A stretch of 64,000 bases of DNA from Ceratotherium simum simum (GCF_000283155.1 NW_004454193.1:10273672-10337671); one strand, 5' to 3'. Numbered from the stretch's first letter, positions 11,900 through 23,344 are shown. Notes: generated by a model not told the origin, from the letters alone. Numbers and translations are program-made.

Positions 11900-12030
11900 T
11901 TTTCCTATCCAACTGTGAGCAACTTAATGCAGAGATCCTTTCTCTTTAATTCTTGATTCCCTACTGTCAAATGTAGGTACTACCTGGAAGACAATCAATA
12001 TTTCTTAAATGGTACTGAATGAATGTGGTT
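11900..12030 (+). repeat. L2 LINE 3' end
   Basis: Plus-strand L2 tail: 'aactgtgagcaacttaatgc' through 'caatcaatatttcttaaatg' and a final 'gaatgaatg', the usual L2 terminus. Confidence 0.6.
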
Positions 12031-13399
12031 TATCAGTCATGTAGATCAAGCCCAGTGCTGAAAGAAAAGTTTAGAACTCTTTTAACAGTAGATTTCTAGA
12101 TTTGTAGAGTTGGAAGGAAAGGTAGGAGTTGGGTAAGCGAACACCTTCATAAGTTAGTGACCAATTCATGTTTCAAAATTGGCACGCTTCCAGTGCCCAC
12201 CATCGTACCTTTTTCCTTCTTTGCAGTTCAGTTTTCTCAGAACTGAATGGCCCTAAGCTTCATAGCATTAGAGATTGACGAGGGAGCTTGGTGTTCAAAT
12301 AGTCCACCCTCTCACCCAATAAAGAAACATTTTTTATGGATCTCTGCTCATTTTGGGGGCTGGACACTGAGCAATGTGACTGGGAAAATGTCCTCTACTT
12401 GTGCCCAGGATGATAGCAGCAAGACAGCACATGGAGCCTGTTGTTCAGGCTTCCAGCTGAGGGCCAGAACAATGGGTCTTTTCTGAAAATGTTTCCTGAG
12501 CTTTTAGGCTACTGTGTTTCAAACCAAAATATTGAAATGTGGCATCTGGCCAATATTTATAGCCGGTTTTGCCAAAGAACCTTCACAGAGCTTATGACCA
12601 GGAGGATTTTCATGATTACTACCATCACAATAAAAAAAAGGAATTCATTTGAGAAATAAACCCTTGGACTCTGTAAGCAGAAACACAAGCACATTCAGAA
12701 GCCTGGGTTACCTTTGCCAAATTCTCTCCCATCATCAGGCAATTGCCCAAAGAAACCCTGACTTCCAGCCAACTCAGGTTTCCTAGAAGAATACTCAGAT
12801 CTCCTCTGTTTTAACTTCATTCTTCCTTTCATGCCTGCCTTTAAAAAAATCTTTATAGAAAGAGTTCTATAGATATAGTATGCCTAAGTCTATAGTGTTA
12901 TAGGTAGAGTTCCTAGATTTGGAAGATGGGGAAACAGATCAAATTTCTAATGAAATACCCTGATTAAGTCAAGCTGCCAACACTTCTTCATATTGCCAAG
13001 TCCCAGAGCTGCTCAGAGATAGGGGATAATTTTCCTGGGTGTAATCATGACCCTTTGAACTGGAGTCAGCTAAAAGTACTTCAAAGCCTGTCTAGTTCTC
13101 TCCCCTAAACTGCTTTTCCTTCATTGCAACAACATGTCCTTCTGTATGGGGAGAGTTGGATCTTTTCAATTTCATGTACAGCATTTAAATTCATAAGAGG
13201 GATTGCCTAAGTTGAAATTTATCAAGCAGTGGTGTACTGCAGCTGGTTCATGAGGGCTAATTGTTAACTTTTCAGGAATTTTGAGAGCTGTTTGCTGGCC
13301 ATTGTAGGGGTATTTACAACATGGAAATTGTCAACTGCAAGAAATCAGGGCTTTTAATTTATTATTTGCTTAAGAGCATACCAGTGAAAAGTGTTCACA
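12031..13399. other. Mostly unique DNA
   Basis: 12240-12490 is somewhat G+C-richer with a 79-codon frame, judged chance. 13245-13340 contains 'gtatttacaacatggaaatt', also found near 62605, so it is part of an unnamed old repeat. No gene seen. Confidence 0.4.
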
Positions 13400-13700
13400 T
13401 GTTCATTCATTCCTTCTAGGCTTTGTTCAAATGCCACCTCCTATTTGAAGCTTTCTGTGATCCACTGAGCTAGTCTAAATCTCTCTCCCAATAGTACTTC
13501 ATTTTGAAGCTCTTTTATGAGATAAATCATTTTCAGCCATGAAGCAGGGACATTTATCCACATACACATGTTTTATTTTCTTTCTGGAATCTTAGTTTAT
13601 CGAGTGTTGGATTGCTCTCTGATTTTTAAAAACATCCTTTGAAATGTCTAGTGTGATGCCTTGCAGGCTTAGCACTCAGAAAATATTTTGCAAATTGTCA
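13400..13700 (+). repeat. L2 LINE 3' fragment
   Basis: 'gttcaaatgccacctcctat' and 'gaagctttctgtgatccact' are the plus-strand L2 3' region (the consensus reads 'caaatgtcacctcctc...gaagccttccctgac'). The right part is weaker. Confidence 0.65.
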
Positions 13701-13922
13701 GTAAAATATTAGCTCACCATTGATCCAAGATTCTACTTATGCTCAATTACACCATTGCTGCCATTAAAACTTCGGTTGAGCTTCTACCAGTGGGAACCAC
13801 AGCAGTATCAGGGTATTGACATGACATGTCATCCAAGAAAGGTAGGAGTGGGCGTGGAGTCGAGGGTGACAGCCCCTGTCGTTAGCTTTGCCTGAGATAA
13901 CACTCTTTATCTTTTTAAAGCT

Positions 13923-13942
13923 GATCACTTTAAAAAGTGATC
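13923..13942. repeat. 20-bp interrupted palindrome
   Basis: Perfect 9-bp inverted arms GATCACTTT and AAAGTGATC around a 2-base centre. No transposon end recognised with it. Confidence 0.9.
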
Positions 13943-14057
13943 TGTTTCTTTGATTGTAATGATACTCTCACTAAGGAGGAGGGTAGGAAAGGATATACCA
14001 TCTTGTGCTTTCAAACTGGTAAATTATTTCAGAGGGTACAGAATGCAAAAGCATTAA

Positions 14058-14074
14058 ACTTTTTTTTTTTTTTT
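14058..14074. repeat. Poly-T tract
   Basis: Homopolymer of T without any SINE body attached. Confidence 0.8.
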
Positions 14075-14154
14075 GCAAGATAGGACAGCTATGAGTGTGC
14101 TTAAAGAAAGGAGGAGGACTCAAAGAAGAGAAATGACTAAAATTCCATTGAGTT

Positions 14155-14290
14155 ATTTCTTTACTTATTCACTCAACAAACATGTATTGGGTAAATAATA
14201 TATTTTAGACCTTGTTTTAGGCACTGAGGATGTAAAGATAAACAAGAACTTATGATCCCTGTGGAAATGGCAATCTATTGGAAGTTGAAG
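14155..14290 (-). repeat. L2 LINE 3' end
   Basis: Reverse L2 terminus: 'ttattcactcaacaaacatg', 'ttgttttaggcactgaggat', then 'gaacttatgatccctgtgga'. Confidence 0.75.
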
Positions 14291-15644
14291 GTGGAGGAAA
14301 TGTATTTAGAAAGAGATTTATTCAAGATTATGGGAAATTTAAGAGCCAAATAGAATGACAGATTGAAGGACCAACAGAAAATAGTTTTAGAAAGTGAAAT
14401 GTGTTATGTCTAATGGAGAAGTATACAAAAGACTCTTTTTATTTTTTGTATAGTTGGAGATGAGTTCAGAGGGAGAAAGAAAGAGAGAGATAAGAATGTG
14501 GGTTTGAATAGATTTCTTCTTCCTCCTGCCCAGATTTAGACTTCCAAAGATATATATAGATGCTATTTATACCCAGTGGAGCCATTAGTACTGAAGAGCT
14601 TAGCTACATGGCTAGTAATTAGGAAAAAGCAATGAGGAAACCTATTTCCCCAAGATCTTCGCCCTGTTCACTCCTACAGCTTCAGTTTGCCCACTTGTGC
14701 AATGGAGATAGCTATAGCGATTCTGCCCTGACAGTGGCACAAAGTAAATCACTGGAAGCCGTTTTGCACTTGCCCAGGGACTTTCAAGAGAGGATCTCAA
14801 AGTGAATCTGGGCTGCTGTGTGCCACAAAGAGGACCAACATTTCTCTTTGGCTTTAAAGGATATCCCATTGTGAGAATGAACTTTGGGTTTTATCTCTCC
14901 CTTTGAAAAATACATCAAGGCGAGACATCTGAAGGCAAAGACACAATGATCCCCAATCCAAAGCCAAGTTCAAAAACACAGAGATGAGTTGTGTTATTAT
15001 GAGATGGTATTTGCTGGCCGAGATGGAGGACAAGGAAAGATTAACTTGCAAACATAAAACAGGCCTTGAAATTCCTATTAGTCTCAGGCCCCAGGGCACG
15101 TACTTTTTCAGCAGGACACTTATTTTTTAGAAATAGGAGGAGCAATGGCACATGAGGCCTCCTTTACTTCTCAGTCTGAAATGTACAGTGATTAATGTGA
15201 AATCTATTAATAATTAAATGATGGATGAGGAAAACCAGTTTTGGAAAGTTATTATTGAGAAGTGTTCCCTTTGGGGGGCCCAAGTTCATGCTTTTGAGGG
15301 CTGCATCCAGTGTTAGGCACTGTAAGTACAGCACTGGCTTTCCGCATGCCAACTTTCTAAAGCATAATTCCAAGTAAAGCACACCTACCTAATTGCAACT
15401 GTGCTTGAAACCTTAAATTATAATTAAATTACATATGTATCAATCACCTTAAAGGATAAATGCTTTCTAGCCCAGCTGGATTTCACTATAGGGAAAAGCA
15501 TTTCAAATCTATCCACTTTTTTATCCCTTGCCATTTATTACTCTGTCTACTTTTTGCTCTAGTAATACTGGAATAGCTTGTTTTTTCATTCCACATTCAA
15601 CACATGGGGCAGGGAAATTTTTGATTCCCACATCGTACCATCTT
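14291..15644. other. Unique DNA with a MIR-like scrap
   Basis: About 14675-14760 looks like part of a plus-strand MIR ('cttcagtttgcccacttgtg'). The rest is unclassified, without a credible exon. Confidence 0.4.
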
Positions 15645-15860
15645 CTGTTGTCTTAGTTTGGGTTCCCCAGAACCAGACCCTGACACAAGGATTTGAATGA
15701 AAACAGTTGACTTGGGAATTTCGGGGAACACGAGAAGGGACGCGGATGGTGATGTCCAGAAGGGAAGGCAGCCAATAAAATGTACCCATCACCCTGGCCA
15801 ACTGGAGTTACTGTTACCGTTCGCACTGGCCAGTCTCGTCTTCCTTATTGGTAACCGAAT
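15645..15860. repeat. Old interspersed repeat, family uncertain
   Basis: 'tagtttgggttccccagaac' and 'gacacaaggatttgaatgaa' resemble a common old mammalian repeat; the second phrase is also seen at 61945-61975. Ends not fixed. Confidence 0.35.
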
Positions 15861-15864
15861 TCAT

Positions 15865-15955
15865 ATCTTACAGAATTGTTTTGAAAATTAAAGCATGAAA
15901 AGCAAATTACTGAGGACCTGGCACATAATGATCATCTATCATTATTATTACAGCT
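15865..15955 (+). repeat. MIR tail fragment
   Basis: 'gttttgaaaattaaagcatg' followed by 'aggacctggcacataatgat' corresponds to the plus-strand MIR 3' part. Confidence 0.5.
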
Positions 15956-16249
15956 AAATAATGAGAGAATAAATAACAGGTTCATGGAGCTTCTGGAGAT
16001 AGACGTTGTCTTGAAGGCAGAATTATTGTGTCATATCAGGGAAATGCAAAGAAAATCCGTGTTTTATATCTTTTCCCTAAATCTGTAGCCCGAAGATCTG
16101 AAGATCTTCAATTTTGTACTTACTAATTGCTTTCATTTGAGCACATTAAACATTTCACTGAAGCTGTTTGAGATTTTACAACTCTTTCTTATCTTACGTT
16201 GAGAGTGAAAACGCGTGCCTTCAGAGACAAATTGAGTCCACCTAAGCAT

Positions 16250-17640
16250 GAATGAGAGGAGCAGAGGAAGTTCTCTTCTGGCATCATTTCAGAGATTAGT
16301 AATTTGTGAAACTCTGATGATGCAAGGAAGAGCACAGAAAGCCATTTCTTTCCCCTTCGTCCAGTCTAAATGCAAATTTGAACTTTCATGGCAGTTTGTT
16401 TGCGTGTTAATACCTATGCTCTGTCACCCTGGAGAGTGCTTTAGATTTCCTAAATTAGGTTGGGTAGGTGATTTAAGGAAGGGGTCATTGCATTACATAG
16501 ACTCCATTTCAGAGGCACCATGCACAGAACGGGAAATCCACAGGAGTTTCATTTTATCCCAGGGATGGTGGCCTGGCTGAGGGCAGGGGAGACGGAGTGT
16601 TAAGGGCCAGTAGCTGGTCAGAAGTAGCCTCCAGCATGTCTCCCAAAAGATGGAAAAATGCAGCAAAGGAAGAAAGGGTAAGAGTACACTATGGTCTAAT
16701 TAGCATTTGCTTCTTGTAGCCCTGAAAATGTCAGTCACCAGTTGGTAGCAAAATAAAGATGTAATGTTAGTAATAATGAATTAAATTGTGGCCATTTGCA
16801 TTGGAATACCATGATAATGATCTGAAATTACCATTGTATATATTCCCCTTGACAGTTCAAAATTGGACTCCAAGCTAATAGTATTTTGGATGAACTTTAA
16901 ACCAATGAAATTGCTTTGAGAGCACTCCTTTTGGCAAGCCATGTGGATTTGAGAAAGTTAATTTACCTCTGCTTTGTTCAAGCTGTTTGGTAATTGATGC
17001 ACATATCATAAAAGTTTTAATGAATAACCACAGGGACCGTTTAACTTATTTACTAGGTAAAACTGAAATACTTGATTACCCTCCATAATCTAGCTCTCCA
17101 AATGAAGCCAACCCAGAATAAATACTGTCTTTTTGTGTGTGTCTGCAATCTTTGCTGCACAAAACATCACAGGCAAATATTTTGAGAAAATCTGAATGGA
17201 GGAGGTGCATTTTCTCCCATTAGCTTCGATTTATAGTTCTGCTCTAAGCATTAGACATTGCTTAGGGAGGTCTTATGTCTTTGTACGTGAGGACCAGAGG
17301 CTCTGTTGCAGTGAGGTTATGTAGCAACCCACAGAATCAGCACATATCTTCACAGCATCTGTTGTGTGAATAACTCTTCAGCTCTCCAGCAACTCTCCAT
17401 TACCGAGCAGCAGTTAAAATAAGAGCCATTTTTTTTTTCCTCGCCTCCTAGAGTCTAATTACACTATAGCATCCCTTCATAAGTAGAATCTTATTATGAG
17501 ATAAGTGCCCACATGTATCTTAGATTCCCATTAAATTGTATTCCTTGGTCTGCCTTTGTAGCGTGTTTTTAACAGTGCAGCCACAGGCAAACAAAGAAGG
17601 TTGCGTTGAAGTAGTGACAGAGTCAAAAGCTGTGCTGTAT
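16250..17640. other. Repeat-free block, candidate conserved non-coding element
   Basis: About 1.4 kb in which no SINE, LINE, LTR or DNA transposon could be recognised, unusual for this window. It is AT-rich and carries homeodomain-core TAATTA sites at 16697-16702 and 17456-17461, plus further TAAT-type words at 16790 and 17000. A 110-codon frame (16248-16580) at the left edge has no domain. Function is inferred only from the lack of repeats and the look of the sequence. Confidence 0.35.
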
Positions 17641-17783
17641 CCCATTCGCATCACCTCAGCAGGAGCCTCTCACAGATGCTGGTTAGATTTCCAGCCTTAT
17701 AACTTACTGACTATGCCTTTTGGGGAACGTTAATTCAGATCCCCATGCCTCAGTTTCCTCATCTGGAATTCTGAACTAACATT

Positions 17784-17800
17784 AAAAGTCTGTTGTGAGG
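17784..17800 (+). repeat. Target-site duplication, left copy
   Basis: AAAAGTCTGTTGTGAGG, 17 bp, identical to 18038-18054. Confidence 0.95.
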
Positions 17801-18037
17801 GGGCCGGCCAGGTGACTAGCGGTTAAGTTCATGCACTCCTCTGGCAGCCCAGGATTCACAGGTTCGGATCCTGCGCCCAGACCTATGCACCGCTTGTCAT
17901 GCCATGCTCTAGCAGCGTCCCATATAAAGTAGAGGAAGATAGGCACGGATGTTAGCCCAGGGCCAGTCTTCCTCAGCAAAAAAGAGGAGGATTGGCAACA
18001 GATGTTAGCTCAGGGCTAATCCTCCTCACAAAAAAAA
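17801..18037 (+). mobile_element. ERE SINE inserted in MIR
   Basis: tRNA-derived head from GGGCCGGCCAGGTGACTAGC, B box GGTTCGGATCC near 17861 (the internal RNA polymerase III promoter element), body 'tcccatataaagtagaggaa', then two copies of the 'gatgttagcycagggc' tail unit and an A run. A perfect 17-bp target duplication shows insertion by LINE-type machinery. Confidence 0.97.
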
Positions 18038-18054
18038 AAAAGTCTGTTGTGAGG
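18038..18054 (+). repeat. Target-site duplication, right copy
   Basis: AAAAGTCTGTTGTGAGG, matching 17784-17800. Confidence 0.95.
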
Positions 18055-18100
18055 ATTAAATTAGATAACTCCTGTGAAACACATGATGTGGCACCTAGGG

Positions 18101-18255
18101 CGGTGGTTCTCACCTGAAGGCTTTGTTAAACACAGATTCTAGACCCCAATTCCAGAGATTCTGATTCAGCAGATCTGGGGTGAGGCTCGAGAATTTGCAT
18201 TTCTAATAAGATCTCAGGTGATGCTAGTCCAGGGACCACACTTTGACAACCACTA
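18101..18255 (+). mobile_element. MER5A, hAT-Charlie MITE
   Basis: Small non-autonomous DNA transposon. Starts 'cggtggttctcacctg' (from CAGTGGTTCTCA), includes 'gattctgattcagcagatct' and 'gagaatttgcatttctaata', and ends 'ctttgacaaccacta'. The flanking 8-mers (acctaggg / ttctagaa) share the central CTAG, which fits a decayed 8-bp hAT duplication. Confidence 0.9.
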
Positions 18256-18378
18256 TTCTAGAAGATAAAACATACTTGAGAATTTTCTTTTATTTTTCTA
18301 GGCTGGAGTAAATTGCTAGATCTATATAGGCCCGTATGAAACTGTCAAACAGCCATTGATGATTAAGCAGCTAGTAAC

Positions 18379-19216
18379 TATGGGGGATTGGAATGTGCCA
18401 GCTCAGAATATGTCTCTGCCTGAATGACATTTTGGCCCCCACCCCCACTAACTAACCAAAGGAGTTTGGGATGGGAGGCCTGCCCCTAGAATAGGCTATC
18501 ACCATAGACATCTCGGGTGTCTGGGTGGGTCTGTGCTAAACCCATTCTTAGTTCTGATTACCCTTTATGAGATACATTTATATTTGAAAAGAAAATCTCC
18601 ATCTATAAAGGTAGCTTCTTCCCTGTACCATGAAGAAGGTGGGGATGGCCTTACCTAGAAACTTATCAGAACAGAAGATGAGGACTTAAATCTGCATGAT
18701 AAACTTACCCATTGTTAACTGTGCTGTTTAGGTAATATGCTATCTAACTCCCACTAGGTTCCTATAGGTGACATCCCCCTGGAGCCTGGGTTACTATGGT
18801 AATGGATGTTTGAGCTATTTTTTTTCAGGAACTGAATCGCTTGTCCACTTCAGGCTGGATTGAGACCACCGACCCATCAACTGGGCCCTTTTGACAGCAA
18901 GATGTTGGAACTCCACCCTCAGGGTATGCTAATACTGCCATTCTGTGAGCATGTGTCCTAGGAAGAGGCATGAAGGCTGACTACGCTTGCGCAGATCACC
19001 TATTACCTCATCTCTCCTCACCTCCAATCATTTCAGACCACCTTGCCCCCTACCCCATAAATACCCCTGAGTCTCTATCTTCGGGGAGGAGGATTTGAGA
19101 CTTGTTCTCCTGTTTTCTTCACTTGGCTGCCTTGTGATTAAACCCTCTCTCTCTCTGAAATCTCGTCATCCCGGTGATTGGCTTTCTGGGCAGTGGGCAA
19201 AAATGGACCTGGTGCG
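18379..19216 (+). mobile_element. Solo LTR of an endogenous retrovirus
   Basis: About 840 bp, no internal viral genes attached. The left end TATGGGGGATTGGAATGTGC aligns with the starts of the LTRs at 27373 and, reversed, 44464. The middle ('atctataaaggtagcttctt', 'ggacttaaatctgcatgata') aligns with 27660-27760. A TATA-like 'cataaataccc' lies near 19057 and a polyadenylation-type ATTAAA near 19137. Flanked by GTAAC on both sides (18374-18378 and 19217-19221), a 5-bp target duplication. Terminal TG and CA are both mutated. Longer than its two relatives in the centre-right half. Confidence 0.8.
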
Positions 19217-19222
19217 GTAACA

Positions 19223-19384
19223 TGTAGAGGGCCCCAATCATGTTTTGTGCACCCATAATATCTACCTACCCCAGAAATTAACATGGTCAGTGTTGAGGAC
19301 TGAATTAAATTAAGCTGTGATTTTTAGAAGCTCTAGAGACTACATAATACAACATTGTTCTATAACCAGTCAGAGGGCAGAAAC
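19223..19384. other. Unique DNA
   Basis: Short interval between LTR and MIR; nothing recognised. Confidence 0.4.
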
Positions 19385-19620
19385 TGAAGCCACACGGCCT
19401 GTGACATGATTCCAGCTCTACCACTTATGGTTTATATGTCCTTGATCAGGTTTTAGTCTCCTTAAGCCTCTGTTTTCTTGTCTATAAAATGGGTATAGTA
19501 ATCGTATGTACATCGTAGTGTTATTTATAATATTTATATTCCTTAATCCTACAAAGTGCTTAGTACAGCACCAGGCACAGAAAGCACCCAGACATTTCCA
19601 GTTGCCATCATTATTAGTAT
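19385..19620 (+). repeat. MIR SINE
   Basis: 'gattccagctctaccactta', 'tgttttcttgtctataaaat' and 'tacagcaccaggcacagaaa' in plus-strand MIR order. Confidence 0.85.
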
Positions 19621-19986
19621 TTACTTCTCCCCTCGACTATGTTCCCTCTCCCCTCATCAGAGAGAAATAAAATCCTCACCATGGTCCTGTTTCTGAAAGC
19701 CATCACGCCATTGGAAGAATTTCTGTGTTTTGATATTTGCCTCAAAATGCAACTATCCCTGTGAATGATGGCAGATTAAGCATCACACTAATTTGCATTA
19801 CGAAATAATGATACCAGATAACCCAGCCCCATTACATATGGAAGCAGGTATCCTGAATAAATAGTTTTTTTGGATGTAAGTGGTTCTGCTGGGTTAAACA
19901 AAGTTATCATTTATCAGACCTCCTCGGAGGTGGGGTGGCCAACATAAATAATGGAGGCTGACCCAGAGGGATGAAAAAGGGCGTTT
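19621..19986. other. Unique DNA
   Basis: No recognised repeat; AT-rich; no exon seen. Confidence 0.4.
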
Positions 19987-20003
19987 AAGATCACCTTCTC
20001 CCT
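19987..20003 (+). repeat. Target-site duplication, left copy
   Basis: AAGATCACCTTCTCCCT, identical to 20310-20326. Confidence 0.95.
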
Positions 20004-20309
20004 GGGGCTGGCCCGGTGGCTTAGTGGTTAAGTGCGCGGGTTCTGCTACTGGTGGCCCAGGTTCGGATCCCAGGCGCACACCGACACATCGCTTCTCTGG
20101 CCATGCTGAGGCCACATCCCGCATACAGCAACTAGAAGGGTGTGCACCTATGACATACAACTATCTACTGGGGCTTTGGGGGGAAAAAAAGGAGGAGGCT
20201 TGGCAATAGATGTTAGCTCAGAGCCGGTCTTCCTCAGCAAAAAGAGGAGGTTTAGCACAGATGTTAGCTCAGGGCTGATCTTCCTGACAAAAAAAAAAAA
20301 AAAAAAAAA
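20004..20309 (+). mobile_element. Composite ERE SINE (long form)
   Basis: tRNA-derived head GGGGCTGGCCCGGTGGCTTA with B box GGTTCGGATCC, then the 'agcaactagaagggtgtgca' body that ends most short EREs ('actggggctttgggggga'), then two 'gatgttagctcag' tail units usually found on the other ERE form, then about 23 A. At about 306 bp it is the longest ERE here, with the copy at 51404. A perfect 17-bp target duplication shows it moved as one unit. Confidence 0.95.
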
Positions 20310-20326
20310 AAGATCACCTTCTCCCT
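20310..20326 (+). repeat. Target-site duplication, right copy
   Basis: AAGATCACCTTCTCCCT, matching 19987-20003. Confidence 0.95.
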
Positions 20327-20559
20327 TTCCACTGTTATATCTTGGTCTGACTTGATTCATAAGTGGTGATGGTTCTGAAATCAGGACGGATCTGGAATGG
20401 GGATCAGATACAGTGTCTCCCAACTGTGGGGAAAAAAAATTTAGATATGAAGAAATTGTAATTATTAAAATAATGTGAGTTGAGGGAAATAAAGAAAAGA
20501 TATAAGAAGAGAGTGAAAGCCATCCTCATTTCATTTTCCATAGAAAACCACATTAAGCT

Positions 20560-20870
20560 TTATAGCTCCCAAATTTTTCTATGTAGACAAACACATACAC
20601 TATTTATTTATTTAATCAAAATGATTATTTTATTCATGTTGTTTTTAATGTGCTCTTTCTCTGTCAATAATATGTCACAGACAGCTTTCTATACTAAAAA
20701 ATGACCTACAACAGTATTTTAATGTCTGCATAAAATTCCACTGTATGGATATATCATAATTGACTTATGAAATCTATGAACTGCAGTGTGATGAATACCT
20801 TGTATATATATCTTTGTAACTTTTTCATAAATTCTTTATGATAACTTATGAAAAGTTGAATGACTCATGA
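20560..20870 (-). repeat. L1-like fragment, uncertain
   Basis: 'gtctgcataaaattccactg' and 'tatggatatatcataattga' resemble a reversed old L1 segment. No ends, no duplication. Confidence 0.35.
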
Positions 20871-21134
20871 AATATTATGCAAATTTTAGGGTTTTTGAGC
20901 AGTGAATGAGTTACACAGAATAAAGGGAAAGCTTATTTTATGGTTAATATTTTTGCTAGCTAGAGATCACTCATTCATTTATTCATTAATTATAAATGAG
21001 TTCCTGATATGTACCAGGCATTTCATTACAGCCATGAATAAATGCAGATTAAATTTGTTCAAGATAGTGAAATGGCCAATGTATTTTTCATACCCTGGGG
21101 GTTCATGTGTGTTTCACTCTTGGGCAAGAAACTT
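20871..21134. other. Unique DNA with an L2-like scrap
   Basis: 'tcattcatttattcattaat' and 'gatatgtaccaggcatttca' near 20970-21030 look like a reversed L2 end. The rest is unclassified. Confidence 0.4.
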
Positions 21135-21335
21135 ATCTTGTCCAGATATGCTTACGTCACCTTGGCTGCGTATTAGACTCACCCAGAAAACTTTTAAAAG
21201 ATACTAATGCCTGGCCTCTTCCGCAGCTCTTCTGCAATCTACTCACTTGGTTCTGAGCATCAGGCAGTTTTAAAAATTTCCCTGTTGGGGAATTCCCTGT
21301 TGATTCTAGTGAGCAGCAAGGTTTGAGAACTACTG
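21135..21335 (+). mobile_element. MER5/MER58-type hAT-Charlie element
   Basis: 'gtattagactcacccagaaa', 'taatgcctggcctcttccgc' and the end 'ggtttgagaactactg' follow the order of hAT-Charlie MITEs of the MER5 group. The left end is unclear. Confidence 0.65.
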
Positions 21336-21643
21336 AGTAGAACACTCACCCTTTTCTCATCTGCTACTTTCACAAGACTCTTACCTCAAACTCCCAGCCC
21401 AATGAAGCTTCAGTCTGTCTTTGCATCCAGGCCTCAACCCACTGGGAGAATGTGAGAGTATTTTGTAACTTTGGGAGGAGAATGAATAACCTTACTTTCC
21501 TTTTTTGGAGAGGGTGGGAGAGGGTCCCTTTTGCATTTGGGATGAAACTGTAGATCATCAGTATTTCCTTTCCTGCTGAAAACTCCTCAAAGTTGAGCTA
21601 TGTGATTTGGGTCAGAACTTATTCCAGTTTCTGGCTGTGATTA
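21336..21643. other. Unique DNA
   Basis: No family recognised. Confidence 0.4.
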
Positions 21644-21689
21644 GACACACACACCCACACACCCACACACACGCACACACACACACCCC
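21644..21689. repeat. (AC)n microsatellite, interrupted
   Basis: AC dinucleotides with CCC and CGC interruptions over about 46 bases. Confidence 0.92.
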
Positions 21690-21790
21690 TTTGACTTTTA
21701 TGTGGTTGGGTTGTGTCAGTCTATCATGGGAGACTGAGTGTTAAACCCATACACTCAGGTGGCCACACAATTCTGAGCTATTGAGAGTTC

Positions 21791-21808
21791 TTTTTTTTTT
21801 TTTTTTTT
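21791..21808. repeat. Poly-T tract
   Basis: 18 T followed by 'aacaatgtggc'; no ERE body. Confidence 0.85.
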
Positions 21809-22394
21809 AACAATGTGGCTTAAATACTTGCTTTATTAAAATAAAAAATATATTTCATAAGTTCATTCTGGAAGAGCAAATTGCTTGCATGGGAAACAGG
21901 GTTTCTATGAATCCCGGTAACAATGAACCACTCAAACCTCCCTCTTGAGTTCTTCTATGGCTAAACAGCAGGATCCTATCTGTGTCATTTACTGCAGTGT
22001 ACTCAGAATTCCCAGTGCGTGCATGAGCCTAATGCCCACATGTGCTCTAGAGTAATTCAATTTGTTTTCCCTGGATGGAGACATTAGGTTTTGAGAAATA
22101 GTAAAATGTGCTTGCCTTGAGCAATGTTGGAGAAAAATATGAATTTCCTTGTTACTGTCTATTAAGCTTCTCAAGAAGCTTATAAAAAGGTTCTGATTAA
22201 ACGGGTTTGCCAGAGTTTACTCCATTATAAACACATGATATTCAGAAACATAATCAGCAACAACAATAAAAATTGCATCTCAGGGTTGTTGCCCCTATCT
22301 GAATAAACCTTGCTACCATTTGTTGGTAATATTTATTAAGAAAAGAAATTGTTTTTCTAGTCTTCAAATATATAAGGACAGTCCTCCCTTCTTT
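21809..22394. other. Unique DNA
   Basis: No family or gene recognised. Confidence 0.4.
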
Positions 22395-22495
22395 ATAATA
22401 TTGTTGAAGAGAATTTGCATTCAATGCTTTTTGTGTGCCGGGCACTGTGCCCAGTGCTTGATGGGTTGTATCTCATTTAACCTTACAAGTGGACA
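22395..22495 (-). repeat. MIR/L2-type end fragment
   Basis: 'ttgtgtgccgggcactgtgc' followed by 'tatctcatttaaccttacaa' is the reversed 3' part of an old MIR. Confidence 0.6.
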
Positions 22496-23214
22496 TTTTT
22501 TGTACAGACCAGGTTTTGTGAACAGCAGCCAGTAAAGCTCATGACTTTTTGGCTAGTACTGTGCACTGGGGTAGAAGAAAAAGGAAAGTATGTCCTTAAC
22601 CTTAGGGTCATTTGGTGGAAGAAACTGACGGTTTATGATAATCAAGTTTACTTTATGCAAGAGGGGAAGAGTTGCTTTCTTCCAAAATGTGGCACTATTC
22701 AGCGACCCAGTGAGAATTCCAGGGCTTGCTCTATCCCATCTCTGAGCGTAAACGGCTCAAACATGCATTTGTCTGCTAATGACATGTAGGATCCCAGGTC
22801 CTTGTTTCAGGCTTGTATTGTTGGGTTGTGATGTGTTCAAACTGCTTTGTACTGCCCATTCAACTGTTTCTCACTCTCAACGTCTTTGGTTTTCTGGTTC
22901 CATATTTAATTAAGATCCAGCACTCTTTGCCTCCAGGGCTGTATATGTGACAACTTACATTAGAACCTCCTGAGACTTGGTCTCCATATCCTTTCAACTC
23001 AGTGATTTAATATATATTTGCTTAACACCTGCTACACACCATGACCCCTAAGCCATGCAGATACAATAGTGGAAAACAAATACCTTTGAACACAATGTTG
23101 ACTTGGTATGGAAATTGCCATTCTTGCTGCCCACCCCAGTGGGAGACACCAGCTGGATTTGCTTCTCTCCGACGTCTCTGCCCATTTGGGGATTAACTAT
23201 GAGGGATTTTTCTT
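22496..23214. other. Unique DNA
   Basis: An 82-codon frame at 22541-22789 has no domain; nothing else recognised. Confidence 0.4.
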
Positions 23215-23290
23215 CCCATATCACTCATTTGTTTCAACTAGGAAACATTTATTAAGTGCATCCTATGTGTCAGATATAGCTTTGTAAACC
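23215..23290 (-). repeat. L2 LINE 3' end fragment
   Basis: 'aaacatttattaagtgcatc' and 'ctatgtgtcagatatagctt' are the reversed L2 terminus. Confidence 0.6.
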
Positions 23291-23344
23291 CTGTGTTAAC
23301 TTTTCTCTGATTATACTCGGGTTCACTGTCCACATAGCCTACCA

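Larger units (their letters stand above)
17641..18095 (+). repeat. MIR SINE, split by an ERE
   Basis: Left part: 'catgcctcagtttcctcatc' at 17745. Right part: 'gaggattaaattagataact' from 18051, then 'atgatgtggcacctag'. The two parts join in MIR order once the ERE and one copy of its target duplication are removed. Confidence 0.8.

Noticed and set aside
17801..17910. tRNA gene
   Set aside because: The A- and B-box-like head belongs to the tRNA-derived ERE SINE; no cloverleaf or anticodon arm of a functional tRNA is present.
21791..21808. SINE A-tail in reverse
   Set aside because: No ERE body or target duplication next to the T run.
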